A program made the position numbers and the translations under genes. DNA of 64,000 nucleotides from NCBI RefSeq assembly GCF_004295645.1, contig NZ_CP034752.1, positions 1,364,001 through 1,428,000 of the forward strand, in the 5' to 3' direction. The notes under the pieces are model-generated. The model ran no database searches. It saw only the letters and a list, made by a program, of their open reading frames with translations, and was not told the origin of the DNA. This DNA comes from Limnobaculum zhutongyuii. GTDB lineage: Bacteria > Pseudomonadota > Gammaproteobacteria > Enterobacterales > Enterobacteriaceae. Shown here one piece after another: positions 43,889-52,092 of the stretch (position 1 is the first letter of the stretch; each line of letters starts with the position of its first letter).

Positions 43889-43930
43889 GAACATTGTTCT
43901 TGGTTAAGTCAATATCCAATCTTGTAAGAT
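43889..43930 (+). promoter_or_regulatory. Candidate Mor-dependent promoter
   Basis: GAACATTGTTC (43889-43899) is a palindrome centred about 31 bp upstream of a -10-like TAAGAT (43925-43930). That places the dyad near -44 relative to a start about 7 bp past the -10 box. The -35 region (GGTTAA) is poor, as expected for an activator-dependent promoter. Mu Mor binds a dyad centred near -42. Assignment is by pattern and position. Confidence 0.4.
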
Positions 43931-43987
43931 AAATTAGAAAGCGCTGAACCCCTTCCACCGCTTCATTAAATAGTAATCCCCCATGAT

Positions 43988-44012
43988 AACTCCATACTGA
44001 AACTATGGAGTT
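43988..44012 (+). terminator. Hairpin with T run that contains the next ribosome site
   Basis: AACTCCAT (43988-43995) pairs with ATGGAGTT (44005-44012), followed by further Ts (to 44018). It looks like an intrinsic terminator, yet the GGAG in its 3' arm is the ribosome site of the ATG at 44019. Confidence 0.7.
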
Positions 44013-44018
44013 TTTTTT

Positions 44019-44426
44019 ATGGCTGAGCCAACCAGTGCTGTAGTAAGCGGAGGCTTATTATTAGGGGTAGCCGTTCCAGGATATTTAGCCGGACTAGACC
44101 CCAGCGTCATTATCGCCTCATTTGCAGGCGCAGCGGTATTCATGGCAACCGCTATCGACTTCCCCGTTTGGCAACGCATTATTCTATTTTTAGTCTCAAT
44201 CGCACTCGGTGTATTTGGTGCTGATGTGGCGGCAAAAATACTGACTGTTGTTCTTAGTGTACCTTTGCGCGATGTGACCATACCTCAATCATTTGGTGCA
44301 GCAATCACGTCCGCATCCGCCGTTCGGGTCCTAATGTCATTTAGCAAGCCATCACGAGACGGCGAATCAATATGGAGCCGATTCTGGTTTAAAAAACGCG
44401 ATAGCAATAATGAGGGAGAAGAGTGA
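44019..44426 (+). CDS. Putative holin
   Basis: This 135-residue membrane protein has two or three hydrophobic segments (GGLLLGVAVPGYLAG, VIIASFAGAAVFMATA, IILFLVSIALGVFGADVA) and a charged C-terminal tail. It is the first gene of the lysis block and overlaps the next by 4 bp. Similar proteins in Mu-like phages are annotated as putative holins, which make the inner-membrane holes that start lysis. Confidence 0.7.
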   Translation: MAEPTSAVVSGGLLLGVAVPGYLAGLDPSVIIASFAGAAVFMATAIDFPVWQRIILFLVSIALGVFGADVAAKILTVVLSVPLRDVTIPQSFGAAITSASAVRVLMSFSKPSRDGESIWSRFWFKKRDSNNEGEE

Positions 44427-44713
44427 TGTTTGATAACCCATTGTTAGCCATTAACGTTGTTATTTGTGCGCTGATAATCATTCGTTTAATGACGTTTCGC
44501 CGTGGTAATAAAAAACATAATCCGACACGGGCTTACCTTTCCTATTTTTTAGCCGTTGCCTGCTTTGTTGTGATTGTTCGTATCGTATTTAAACAATATG
44601 TCTATATCGACTGGGCGGAGACTGTGCTGAATTTGGTGCTGTGTATCGCTATTTACTCAGCTAAAGGCAATATTTCAGAGCTATTTAAAACACGTCGCAG
44701 AGGTGTGAAATGA
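44423..44713 (+). CDS. Three-helix phage holin family protein
   Basis: A 96-residue protein with three hydrophobic helices (LLAINVVICALIIIRLM, YLSYFLAVACFVVIVRIVF, AETVLNLVLCIAIYSA) and a basic C-terminus, matching the 3-TM holin family of Mu-like and P2-like phages. It may be the holin proper or an antiholin to the upstream gene. It overlaps the endolysin by 4 bp. Confidence 0.75.
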   Translation: MMFDNPLLAINVVICALIIIRLMTFRRGNKKHNPTRAYLSYFLAVACFVVIVRIVFKQYVYIDWAETVLNLVLCIAIYSAKGNISELFKTRRRGVK

Positions 44714-45201
44714 CTAAGCAAACTGAGCCGCGCTGGTTAACTCTGGCTCGTCAATTTCTGGGGTTACGTGAAATTAAAGGCACTAAACATGCGCCTGAAA
44801 TCGTCCAGTTCTGGCGGGATATTAAGCGTAGCGGTATCAAAGATGATGAAACGCCCTGGTGCGCCGCTTTCGTCGGTGCCGTACTGGAACACTCTGGTAT
44901 TAAGTCAAGCCGATTCGAATCGGCCAAATCCTATTTAAGCTGGGGCGTTAAACTGCAACAACCTGCTGTAGGCGCTATTGCAGTCCTTAGCCGCACTGGA
45001 GGCGGTCATGTGGCGTTTGTTGTAGGCCAGAATAGCAATGGCGATCTGTTGTTATTGGGCGGTAATCAAAACGATGCGGTCAATATCGCGGCATTTTCAC
45101 GTAACCGTGTGGAAGAGTACCGATGGCCTACGGATGAACCGTTGCCTGTTGGCGGACCATTACCGCAGCTTAACGCTGCGAACTCAACACGGGAGTCGTG
45201 A
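44710..45201 (+). CDS. Endolysin, NlpC/P60-CHAP-like (TIGR02594 type)
   Basis: The 163-residue protein starts RWLTLARQFLGLREIKG and contains the catalytic cysteine in ETPWCAAFVGAVLEHSG near residue 52 and the histidine in GGGHVAFVVGQ near residue 98, as in TIGR02594 phage lysins. It would cleave peptidoglycan peptide or amide bonds at lysis. No signal peptide is seen, so release depends on the holin. Confidence 0.85.
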   Translation: MTKQTEPRWLTLARQFLGLREIKGTKHAPEIVQFWRDIKRSGIKDDETPWCAAFVGAVLEHSGIKSSRFESAKSYLSWGVKLQQPAVGAIAVLSRTGGGHVAFVVGQNSNGDLLLLGGNQNDAVNIAAFSRNRVEEYRWPTDEPLPVGGPLPQLNAANSTRES

Positions 45202-45605
45202 TGTCGTCGTATCGCTACTTATTGCTTATTGGCGCGTTTGTTTTACTGGCGCTGGCGGCGTTTACCTTTTTCAGACAGTCACAACGACTGGCGGATGAAG
45301 TGCAGCAGGTAACACGCGAACGGGATGCGGCAAAGGCTGCACAGACAGCACAGGCAAAACAATTCAATCGGGAAGCGGAATTTTCAGCGCTGGCAGGATT
45401 ATCAGCGTTATCAGGCGAGATCAAAACGGAGCGGGTAAAAATTGAAATTCGAGAAAAAGTTAAAACTCAGCCATGTGCCAGCGAGCATATTAATAGTGAT
45501 GCTGCTCGCCAGTTGTGGGATATCTCAGGACGGGGCCGCGCCGCCATACACACCACTTCCTGCAAATCTGACAGCACCAATATTGCCACCGCAACCGGGA
45601 AGTGA
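45201..45605 (+). CDS. Inner-membrane spanin (Rz-like)
   Basis: About 134 residues with an N-terminal membrane anchor (YLLLIGAFVLLALAAFTFF) and a long periplasmic coiled coil (RLADEVQQVTRERDAAKAAQ). It joins the outer-membrane spanin to fuse the membranes in the last step of lysis. The ATG at 45201 was chosen; a GTG one codon upstream overlaps the endolysin stop. Its 3' half contains the Rz1-like gene in another frame. Confidence 0.75.
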   Translation: MSSYRYLLLIGAFVLLALAAFTFFRQSQRLADEVQQVTRERDAAKAAQTAQAKQFNREAEFSALAGLSALSGEIKTERVKIEIREKVKTQPCASEHINSDAARQLWDISGRGRAAIHTTSCKSDSTNIATATGK

Positions 45606-45771
45606 ACCGGGTGCATTAACCTGGGGTGAATCGCTGGAGTTAAACGTGGTGTTATACGGCGTTATTACACGGGTAAATTGCGAGAGAGCATTAATCAGGC
45701 AAATTGAAAAACAGCGGCAAGACCCTGCCGCAGACAGGTCGGTAGTATTACCGGTTGAGTGTGAGGAATAG
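45442..45771 (+). CDS. Outer-membrane spanin lipoprotein (Rz1-like), overlapping
   Basis: This 109-residue product starts inside the Rz-like gene in a different frame and extends beyond it, an arrangement typical of spanin pairs. It has a lipoprotein signal with the lipobox LLASC, a proline-rich mature start (AAPPYTPLPANLTAPILPPQ), and a C-terminal helical part. The start is TTG at 45442 or GTG at 45475; the first adds a lysine-rich n-region. Confidence 0.78.
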   Translation: MKFEKKLKLSHVPASILIVMLLASCGISQDGAAPPYTPLPANLTAPILPPQPGSEPGALTWGESLELNVVLYGVITRVNCERALIRQIEKQRQDPAADRSVVLPVECEE

Positions 45772-45776
45772 AACAC

Positions 45777-46277
45777 ATGGCATGGCCGCAGGAAATCAGG
45801 GAAAGCGTAAGACACAAGTACATTTTTAATCAACTAACACTTGAACAAGTGTCGGCTGACTGCGGCGTACCCTTTGACACGGTTAGACGTTGGAAAGCTC
45901 AGGCGTTGGCTAAGGGCGATGATTGGGAAAAGCTCCGTACAGCTCACACCATTGCCGGTGGAACACTGGAAGATATTACCCGGACCGTATTAACCAGTCT
46001 GGTGATTAAGTTCCAGAGTGTGATTGAACGCATTAATAGCAATCCCGACTTGCCTCCGGAACAAAGTGTAGAACTGTTAACCAGTATTGCAGATGCATTC
46101 AGTAAGGCTACGGCAGCCAGTCGCCGTGTATTACCGGAGACGGACCGATTAGCAACAGCCCTGGAAGTTGTTCAACTGTTGGGTACGTTTATTTCAGAGA
46201 ATTACCCTCAACATCTTTCGGCTTTTGCTGAAGTGTTAGAACCTTTTGGTGAAAAAATAGGGAAGTCCTTTGGGTGA
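45777..46277 (+). CDS. DUF1804 protein, probable small terminase (Mu gp27-like)
   Basis: The 166-residue protein has an N-terminal helix-turn-helix (LTLEQVSADCGVPFDTVRRWK) and a helical remainder, matching the DUF1804 family that sits before the large terminase in Mu-like phages. It probably recognises the packaging site. It is followed by a hairpin (46304-46322) and an opposite-strand gene before the large terminase. Confidence 0.85.
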   Translation: MAWPQEIRESVRHKYIFNQLTLEQVSADCGVPFDTVRRWKAQALAKGDDWEKLRTAHTIAGGTLEDITRTVLTSLVIKFQSVIERINSNPDLPPEQSVELLTSIADAFSKATAASRRVLPETDRLATALEVVQLLGTFISENYPQHLSAFAEVLEPFGEKIGKSFG

Positions 46278-46303
46278 CATTAATCAGACTCAGGCAGATT
46301 AAG

Positions 46304-46322
46304 CCCGGAGCTATTCTCCGGG
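46304..46322 (+). terminator. GC-rich hairpin after the small terminase gene
   Basis: CCCGGAG (46304-46310) pairs with CTCCGGG (46316-46322) around a 5-nt loop; a run of seven Ts follows 10 nt later. It may partly terminate late transcription or flank the inserted accessory gene. Confidence 0.5.
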
Positions 46323-46397
46323 ATAGTAATCATTTTTTTAGGGTGGTTTACCAGGTTGTTTTTATGAATATATATCAACGTACGCACCGTAAGTTAT

Positions 46398-46886
46398 TTA
46401 ATGAAGGTTGTCTGTTGTCTCCGGAAAAACAGCATCAATATCAAACGTTGTTTCATTACTCACTGGGTACGGGAGCTTCATTTTGTACATTAAAAACAAA
46501 ACTGAAAACTTTGTCTTTGCTGATGGCGATAACCCGGTAGGCATATACATAACGGTATTGTTAGCCTTCTCATTCGCTATGCAGAGGATATGGGATTGAA
46601 TCAGGCGCTCAAGAAGAATACGCCAGACAATCAGGGGATATTCTGACCAGTCAGAATCATGAAAAATAAAGTTTTTAATAGCGGTATCCGCTTCTCTTTC
46701 AAACTGCTTACGATAACGAACAGTTTTTATTTGGTGAAATCTGTTTTTGAAGCATTGATTTAGTGGCCATAAATAAGACAGTACCTGCATACCATTTATT
46801 GGGAGGCGTTGGGTGTGGTTATCTAACAGAGTACCGGTTTGTTTTTCAACCAGAAGATTGAGTAATGAATAATGTTTATCGTCCAA
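46398..46886 (-). CDS. Unrecognised accessory gene on the opposite strand (moron candidate)
   Basis: A 162-residue protein is encoded against the late operon, between the two terminase genes. The TTG start sits 7 nt after an AGGA ribosome site. The protein is soluble-looking and rich in aromatic residues, with no recognised domain; stretches such as NQCFKNRFHQIKTVRYRKQF and WRILLERLIQSHILCIANEK suggest a helical core. Position and orientation are typical of a lysogeny-expressed moron. A defence or exclusion role would be inference only. Confidence 0.6.
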   Translation of the reverse strand: MDDKHYSLLNLLVEKQTGTLLDNHTQRLPINGMQVLSYLWPLNQCFKNRFHQIKTVRYRKQFEREADTAIKNFIFHDSDWSEYPLIVWRILLERLIQSHILCIANEKANNTVMYMPTGLSPSAKTKFSVLFLMYKMKLPYPVSNETTFDIDAVFPETTDNLH

Positions 46887-46957
46887 TTTAATATCCTTTT
46901 TTAGATATGAAAACAGTATCTGATATTTTGAGTTTCATTTTGTAGGTGTCTGAAGTT

Positions 46958-48595
46958 ATGAGCAAGAAGTTCTCTATCAGGGAGTTCAAAAAAGGTCTGG
47001 TCGAATACGCCACCAGTCTGCGTCAGACTATCGAAGCTGAATGCATTGGTTTTGACACTGATGCAGAGGTCTCTGTTGAACGCCGTGCCAGAGTTATCGA
47101 TAAGGAAAATGGTTTTGCTTTCTTTGTTCAGACTTATTTCCCACATTATATTCGTCATGATTCGCAGAGTGAATTACACCGCTATCTGTTTAAACGTCTC
47201 CCCCAGATTGTGGCAAGCGCTAAAGGCGAAAGCGACGCGATAGCTGCACCGCGTGGTGAAGCTAAATCGACACTGGTCAGCCAGCTATTTACGCTGTGGA
47301 ATATTATTATCGGGTCCAAGCATTACCCGGTCATCATAATGGATTCTATTGACCAGGCTTACCCCATGCTGGAAGCCATCAAAGCAGAACTGGAATTTAA
47401 CCCCCGGTTAAAGCTGGATTATCCTGATATTTGTGGTCAGGGCCGAGTCTGGCAAATGGGGACCGTTGTCACCCGTAATAATATTAAGGTGACAGTAGCC
47501 GGTAGCGGTAAGAAACTCCGGGGATTACGGCACGGCCCATATCGACCAGATCTGGTTATCCTGGATGATATAGAGAATGACGAATTAGTTCGTAATCCGG
47601 ACCAGCGAGATAAGTTACAAAACTGGTTAACGAAGACGGTAATGCCACTGGGTGAAGCCGGAGGCAAAACGGATATTGTCTATATCGGTACCATTCTGCA
47701 CTACGATTCTGTCCTCTCTCGTACCCTGAATAATCCATTGTGGACGATAGCCAGATTCAAGGCGATAGTTCGCTGGCCGGTCAATATGAAACTCTGGGAT
47801 ACCTGGGAAGAGTTGATCCGTAACCGGCAACCGGAAGCAGCGGAGCAGTATTACCAGGATAATGAAGTTGAAATGCTCGAAGGTGCGGTAGTGTCCTGGG
47901 ATGCCCGACCACTATTGGCGCTGATGCTCATCCGGGCACGGGATGGTCACTCTACGTTTGATTCAGAATATCAAAACGACCCGGTAAGTGGTGAAGATGC
48001 CATATTTACCGGCTGTATTAATTTTTGGGTTAATCGTCTGAATGAGTGGATATTTTATGGTGCCTGTGACCCCAGTCTGGGTAAAGCCGGTGCAAGTCGT
48101 GACCCTTCCGCGTTACTTGTGGGTGGTTTCAATCGTTACACCGGTATTCTGGATGTTGTTGAAGCAGACATTCGTCGCCGTCTACCGGATAAAATCATTG
48201 AAGATATTATCCGGTACCAGGGGCAATATCATTGTCTGGCCTGGTCATTTGAATCCGTTCAGTTTCAGGAATTTTTAAGAACCGTATTAGTCCAGCGTTC
48301 AGCCGAGCGTGGTATTCCGGTTCCGGCAATCCCGGTTATCCCCAGTACCGATAAATTGTTGCGCATAGAATCATTGCAGCCTCATATGGCCAACGGTCTC
48401 ATTCGATTACACCCTTCACAGCAAACGCTGATTGACCAGTTACGTCATTTTCCTAAAGCCGATCATGATGACGGTCCGGATGCGCTTCATATGCTGTGGT
48501 CTCTGGCCGTTTCTCGTGCCGCCAAATTTGAAATTCATACACCGAACCGTAGCCGTGATAACGATGCCGGACGATTTGACAGAGGAGCGTGGTAA
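46958..48595 (+). CDS. Terminase large subunit (Mu gp28-like)
   Basis: The large terminase is the packaging motor and nuclease. With the ATG at 46958 it has 545 residues. It shows an adenine/Walker A region IAAPRGEAKSTLVSQLF near residue 97, Walker B DLVILDDIEND near residue 200, and RNase H-like nuclease acidic residues in YGACDPSLGKAG and DHDDGPDALHML. A GTG four codons upstream is an alternative start. Confidence 0.9.
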   Translation: MSKKFSIREFKKGLVEYATSLRQTIEAECIGFDTDAEVSVERRARVIDKENGFAFFVQTYFPHYIRHDSQSELHRYLFKRLPQIVASAKGESDAIAAPRGEAKSTLVSQLFTLWNIIIGSKHYPVIIMDSIDQAYPMLEAIKAELEFNPRLKLDYPDICGQGRVWQMGTVVTRNNIKVTVAGSGKKLRGLRHGPYRPDLVILDDIENDELVRNPDQRDKLQNWLTKTVMPLGEAGGKTDIVYIGTILHYDSVLSRTLNNPLWTIARFKAIVRWPVNMKLWDTWEELIRNRQPEAAEQYYQDNEVEMLEGAVVSWDARPLLALMLIRARDGHSTFDSEYQNDPVSGEDAIFTGCINFWVNRLNEWIFYGACDPSLGKAGASRDPSALLVGGFNRYTGILDVVEADIRRRLPDKIIEDIIRYQGQYHCLAWSFESVQFQEFLRTVLVQRSAERGIPVPAIPVIPSTDKLLRIESLQPHMANGLIRLHPSQQTLIDQLRHFPKADHDDGPDALHMLWSLAVSRAAKFEIHTPNRSRDNDAGRFDRGAW

Positions 48596-48597
48596 CA

Positions 48598-50184
48598 ATG
48601 CCACAAATCGTAGATCAGTATGGGCGTCCGTTAAAATCAGAGACGCTGAAAACCCAACAAACGGTGAAGACCGCCGATATTTCGCGAGTCTATCCCGATC
48701 ATCCGTCCCGTGGATTAAATATCCGCAAGCTGCCGCGTATTTTACAACAGGCGGAACAAGGCAATTTAACGGCGCAAGCCTGTCTATTCGGCGATATGGA
48801 AGAGCGTGACGGCCATTTGTTTGCGGAAATGGAGAAGCGTAAAAACGTCCTGCTGACGTTAGATTATTCCATTGAGCCTCCGGAGAACGCCACAGCGGAA
48901 GAAAAGAATCTGGCGGCCGCCGTCAGCGAATGGATTAAAGGCATACCCAATCTGGAAGACGTTATTTTAAATGGTATGACCGCAATTGGTTATGGATTTT
49001 CGTGTCAGGAAATCGCCTGGGAAATGCAGGAAAAAATCTGGGTGCCTGAGTCGCTCATGCTACGTCCTCATTACTGGTTCAATACTCGACCAGAGGACGG
49101 GGATAAAATCGTACTGGATGATGGTACCTACCAGAACGGCCAGAGTGGTAGCGAGTTATGGCCGTTTGGCTGGCTGGTTCATCGTCATAACGCTCGCTCC
49201 GGGTTTATTGGCTCTTCCGGATTATTCCGGGTATTAGTCTGGCCATACCTGTTTAAAAACTTTGCGTTACGTGACCTGGCTGAATTCCTGGAGATTTATG
49301 GTCTACCGGCTCGCATCGCGTATTATGCTCAGGGTACCAGTGATGAAGACCGGGATAAGATATTAAATGCCCTGGTTCGTTTAGGCCATGACGCGGTAGC
49401 CGCACTCCCGCAGGGAAATGAAATCAAGTTTGAAAGCGCGGCATCCGGAGGGAGTGAGCCATTCCAGGCGATGATTGACTGGGCTGAACGCACGGTTTCT
49501 AAAGTGGTATTGGGTAGCACACTCACGACTCAGGCCGATGGTAAAAGCTCCACCAATGCATTAGGAAATGTTCATAACGAAGTGCGCCATGACCTGATGA
49601 CATCGGATGCTCGCCAGTTAGAAGGCATGTTTAAGAGCCTGATATCCATGCTGGCGGCATTAAATGGTTATGGTGATATCAGTTACCGCCGTTTACCTCG
49701 ACTGGTATTTGATACGCATGAAGAAATTGACCTGTCTGATTTTGCGGATAGCGTGGCGACATTGGTTAATGATGTTGGCATGGACGATATTCCGGTTTCA
49801 TGGGTGAGGAAAAAAACCGGTATCCCGGCGGCGAAAAACGGCGAACCGGTATTAAAGCCACGGGTGACCATGACACCTATCCCGACCGCACTGAATCAGT
49901 CCATTTTAAAACTGGCCGCGCTGAACTCTCCGGTATCAGAGAATGACGACCCCGCCATGATAACGATGGAGAACGCCCCATTACCGGCTGAACAGATTAA
50001 CCAGGCGATGAGCGAATTACTCACCCCTATGATTGAGGCGTTAAGTGCAGGTAAAAGCGCTGACGAAGCCATGAATATTATTGCGGCCAGCTACCCGGCG
50101 CTGGATGATTCAACATTACGTCAGGTTCTCAGCCAGGCATTTTTTGTTGTTGATATCTGGGGGCGGCTCAATGCCAACACTTAA
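48598..50184 (+). CDS. Portal protein, DUF935 (Mu gp29-like)
   Basis: The 528-residue protein forms the dodecameric portal through which DNA enters the head. DUF935 features include IVDQYGRPLKSETL at the start, NILAEMEKRKNVLLTLDY-like VFLTLDYSIEPP in the middle third, and the SKVVLGSTLTTQADGKSS stretch. The ATG at 48598 follows GGAG by 10 nt and starts right after the terminase stop. Its 3' end overlaps the MuF gene by 14 bp. Confidence 0.9.
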   Translation: MPQIVDQYGRPLKSETLKTQQTVKTADISRVYPDHPSRGLNIRKLPRILQQAEQGNLTAQACLFGDMEERDGHLFAEMEKRKNVLLTLDYSIEPPENATAEEKNLAAAVSEWIKGIPNLEDVILNGMTAIGYGFSCQEIAWEMQEKIWVPESLMLRPHYWFNTRPEDGDKIVLDDGTYQNGQSGSELWPFGWLVHRHNARSGFIGSSGLFRVLVWPYLFKNFALRDLAEFLEIYGLPARIAYYAQGTSDEDRDKILNALVRLGHDAVAALPQGNEIKFESAASGGSEPFQAMIDWAERTVSKVVLGSTLTTQADGKSSTNALGNVHNEVRHDLMTSDARQLEGMFKSLISMLAALNGYGDISYRRLPRLVFDTHEEIDLSDFADSVATLVNDVGMDDIPVSWVRKKTGIPAAKNGEPVLKPRVTMTPIPTALNQSILKLAALNSPVSENDDPAMITMENAPLPAEQINQAMSELLTPMIEALSAGKSADEAMNIIAASYPALDDSTLRQVLSQAFFVVDIWGRLNANT

Positions 50185-51328
50185 TGCGGCTGAACTGGGA
50201 TATGCATTTACGTTAAAACCCGAAGAGGCTATCCAGTATTTTGAAAGTAAGGGGTATGTCATTGGTTTTAACTGGCATGATGTTGAAGCTGATGCACATG
50301 CCCGTGCGTTCACCGTTGCTGGTGTCATGAAGCTGGATGTTTTAGAGGATATTGAAACAGCATTAAATGAGTCGTTAAAAAACGGTGAAACCTACGAAGA
50401 GTTTAAAAAGAACCTGTTACCTACCCTGGAACAAAAAGGCTGGATAGGTAAAGGGCTGGTCTCCGACCCGGAGACGGGAGAACTGCAAGGTAAGCAGCTT
50501 ACCCCTCGGCGTTTGAAAACCATTTTTGATACCAACAATGCCACTAACTATAACGCGGGTCGCTATGTTCAGCAGATGGGGGATGTTGCAAATCGTCCAT
50601 ACTGGGAACGCGTAGAGGTCATGGATAATCGTACCCGCGCCTCATGTACAGCCGTTCATGGGTTTACTGCGCGTTATGATGATCCTGTCTGGAACTTTCT
50701 CTACCCACCTGGCGGTTTCGGCTGTCGTGGCCGAGTCAGAGCGCGTTCAGAGGCAGATGTAACGCAGTATAATCTAACGGTTCAGTCCAGTGATGACCGC
50801 CTGGTTGAGGTCGAGCAACCCTATGGTAATACCACTATCCAGTCAACCGGGCTACGACTGACCAGTAACAAGGTGTATGTTCCCGATCCGGGTTTTGGGT
50901 TTAATCCTGGTAAGGTGGCCTGGCAACCTAATTTAGAAAAGTATGATTACCAACCCGCTCGCCAGTATGTTTCCCGTTCGTTAGCCGGTCCGGATTTTGC
51001 CAGAGGACTCAATAACGTTTCATCACTGGCTCCACAACAGCAGTACCCCGTCGGCGTACTCTCCCCGGAACAAATGAAAGTCACCGGTATGCAGCAGCAA
51101 ACTGTTACGGTAGCAGCACCACAGATGCAGCAATTTGCTGCTCAGGACATGACACGGGCCGATTACATTTGGGTTCAGTCTGTTATTGATGAACCAGACC
51201 AGGTGATAAGCACCGGTACCGACGTTAAGTTTTACCGGAAAAATGGAAACCAGTGGGATGTTGCAACCGTCATCAATAATCTGCTGATGGATTTCACCCG
51301 CGTTAACAGTCCGGAGCCGGGGAAATAA
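50171..51328 (+). CDS. Head morphogenesis protein, MuF family (gp30-like)
   Basis: The 385-residue protein contains the MuF domain, with the SCTAVHGFTARYDDPVW and FLYPPGGFGCRGRVRARS signature near residues 160-195. MuF proteins are minor head proteins placed inside the capsid. The C-terminal third (from LSPEQMKVTGMQ) is a separate region that could be a variable effector-type tail, as in some MuF proteins, but no toxin motif is recognised. The ATG at 50171 follows a GGGGGCGG ribosome site. Confidence 0.85.
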   Translation: MPTLNAAELGYAFTLKPEEAIQYFESKGYVIGFNWHDVEADAHARAFTVAGVMKLDVLEDIETALNESLKNGETYEEFKKNLLPTLEQKGWIGKGLVSDPETGELQGKQLTPRRLKTIFDTNNATNYNAGRYVQQMGDVANRPYWERVEVMDNRTRASCTAVHGFTARYDDPVWNFLYPPGGFGCRGRVRARSEADVTQYNLTVQSSDDRLVEVEQPYGNTTIQSTGLRLTSNKVYVPDPGFGFNPGKVAWQPNLEKYDYQPARQYVSRSLAGPDFARGLNNVSSLAPQQQYPVGVLSPEQMKVTGMQQQTVTVAAPQMQQFAAQDMTRADYIWVQSVIDEPDQVISTGTDVKFYRKNGNQWDVATVINNLLMDFTRVNSPEPGK

Positions 51329-51332
51329 CCCG

Positions 51333-51872
51333 ATGTTTCATTTAAAAATCGATGTTTCCCTGTATGAAAAATCCCTGGCTAAATTACTGGAAGGTACCCG
51401 TAACCGCCGTGAGCTGATGGGTCAGTTAACCGGGGATATGTTGGATGCGGTAGAGGAAAACTTTAAACAACAGGGTCGTCCGGCCTGGCTGGGATGGTCT
51501 CCCGCTTATGCTAAAAAGCGTGAAGGCGGAATGATACTGCAAAAGTCAGGGCGACTGGCGGCCAGTATTCGCGGTATCCATGATAATGACCGCTCTGTTG
51601 TGGGTACCAATGTTAAGTACGCCAGGATTCACAATCAGGGCGGCGATATTAGGCAGAAAGCCCGGACCACGTCACTGTATTATAAACAATCTAAGTCGGG
51701 AGAAGTCGGGAATCGGTTTGTCCCGAAACGCCAGTCTAACTTTGTGCAGAACGCTCATGTTGGTGCGTATACGGTCAGTATGCCAGCACGACCATTTTTA
51801 CAGTTGATTGATAGTGATATAGATAAAATGAAAGAAACGGCACAGCGGTACTTTAGAGGGCTGGTTGACTGA
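51333..51872 (+). CDS. Virion morphogenesis protein (Mu gpG-like)
   Basis: This 179-residue protein belongs to the phage virion morphogenesis / tail completion family. Typical features are RRELMGQLTGDMLDAVEENF, RPAWLGWSPAYAKKR, and MPARPFLQLIDSDIDKMKE near the end. gpG is needed for tail or head completion. It is followed by the 220-bp centrally located gap. Confidence 0.88.
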   Translation: MFHLKIDVSLYEKSLAKLLEGTRNRRELMGQLTGDMLDAVEENFKQQGRPAWLGWSPAYAKKREGGMILQKSGRLAASIRGIHDNDRSVVGTNVKYARIHNQGGDIRQKARTTSLYYKQSKSGEVGNRFVPKRQSNFVQNAHVGAYTVSMPARPFLQLIDSDIDKMKETAQRYFRGLVD

Positions 51873-52092
51873 GCAGGTGAAAATGCGCTGTAATCTCTCT
51901 GGTGCGTTTCTTCGTTTTTTCTGTATCATGGTTGCACTGCGTTTGTTTAAATCGCTTTTAAACGTTTTTAAAAGGGGTTTAACAGCGGTTGTATCATTAC
52001 CCCATATTCATTATTTATTTTCTCCTGATATTCCACTTATCGCTGAACCCTGTCACCCGCTCGTTGCTGTGTAATATCGCTATTTTTGCGGT
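51873..52092. other. Candidate central strong gyrase-binding site
   Basis: The 220-bp non-coding gap between gpG and the protease gene matches the place of the Mu strong gyrase site, which helps pair the two prophage ends during transposition. It contains TTTAAA at 51946, 51957 and 51967, and TTTAA at 51978, that is, one tract per helical turn. The distance from the presumed left end is about 18 kb, as in Mu. A 69-codon frame here has no supporting feature. Confidence 0.5.

Noticed and set aside
46274..46540. 88-codon plus-strand frame between the terminase genes
   Set aside because: Overlaps the better supported minus-strand gene, spans a hairpin, and degenerates in its second half.
50960..51328. 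C-terminal part of the MuF protein as a toxin domain
   Set aside because: Some MuF proteins carry toxins, but no catalytic motif or immunity gene is visible here.
51865..52074. 69-codon frame in the gpG-protease gap
   Set aside because: No ribosome site or recognised family; the gap is better explained as the gyrase-site region.
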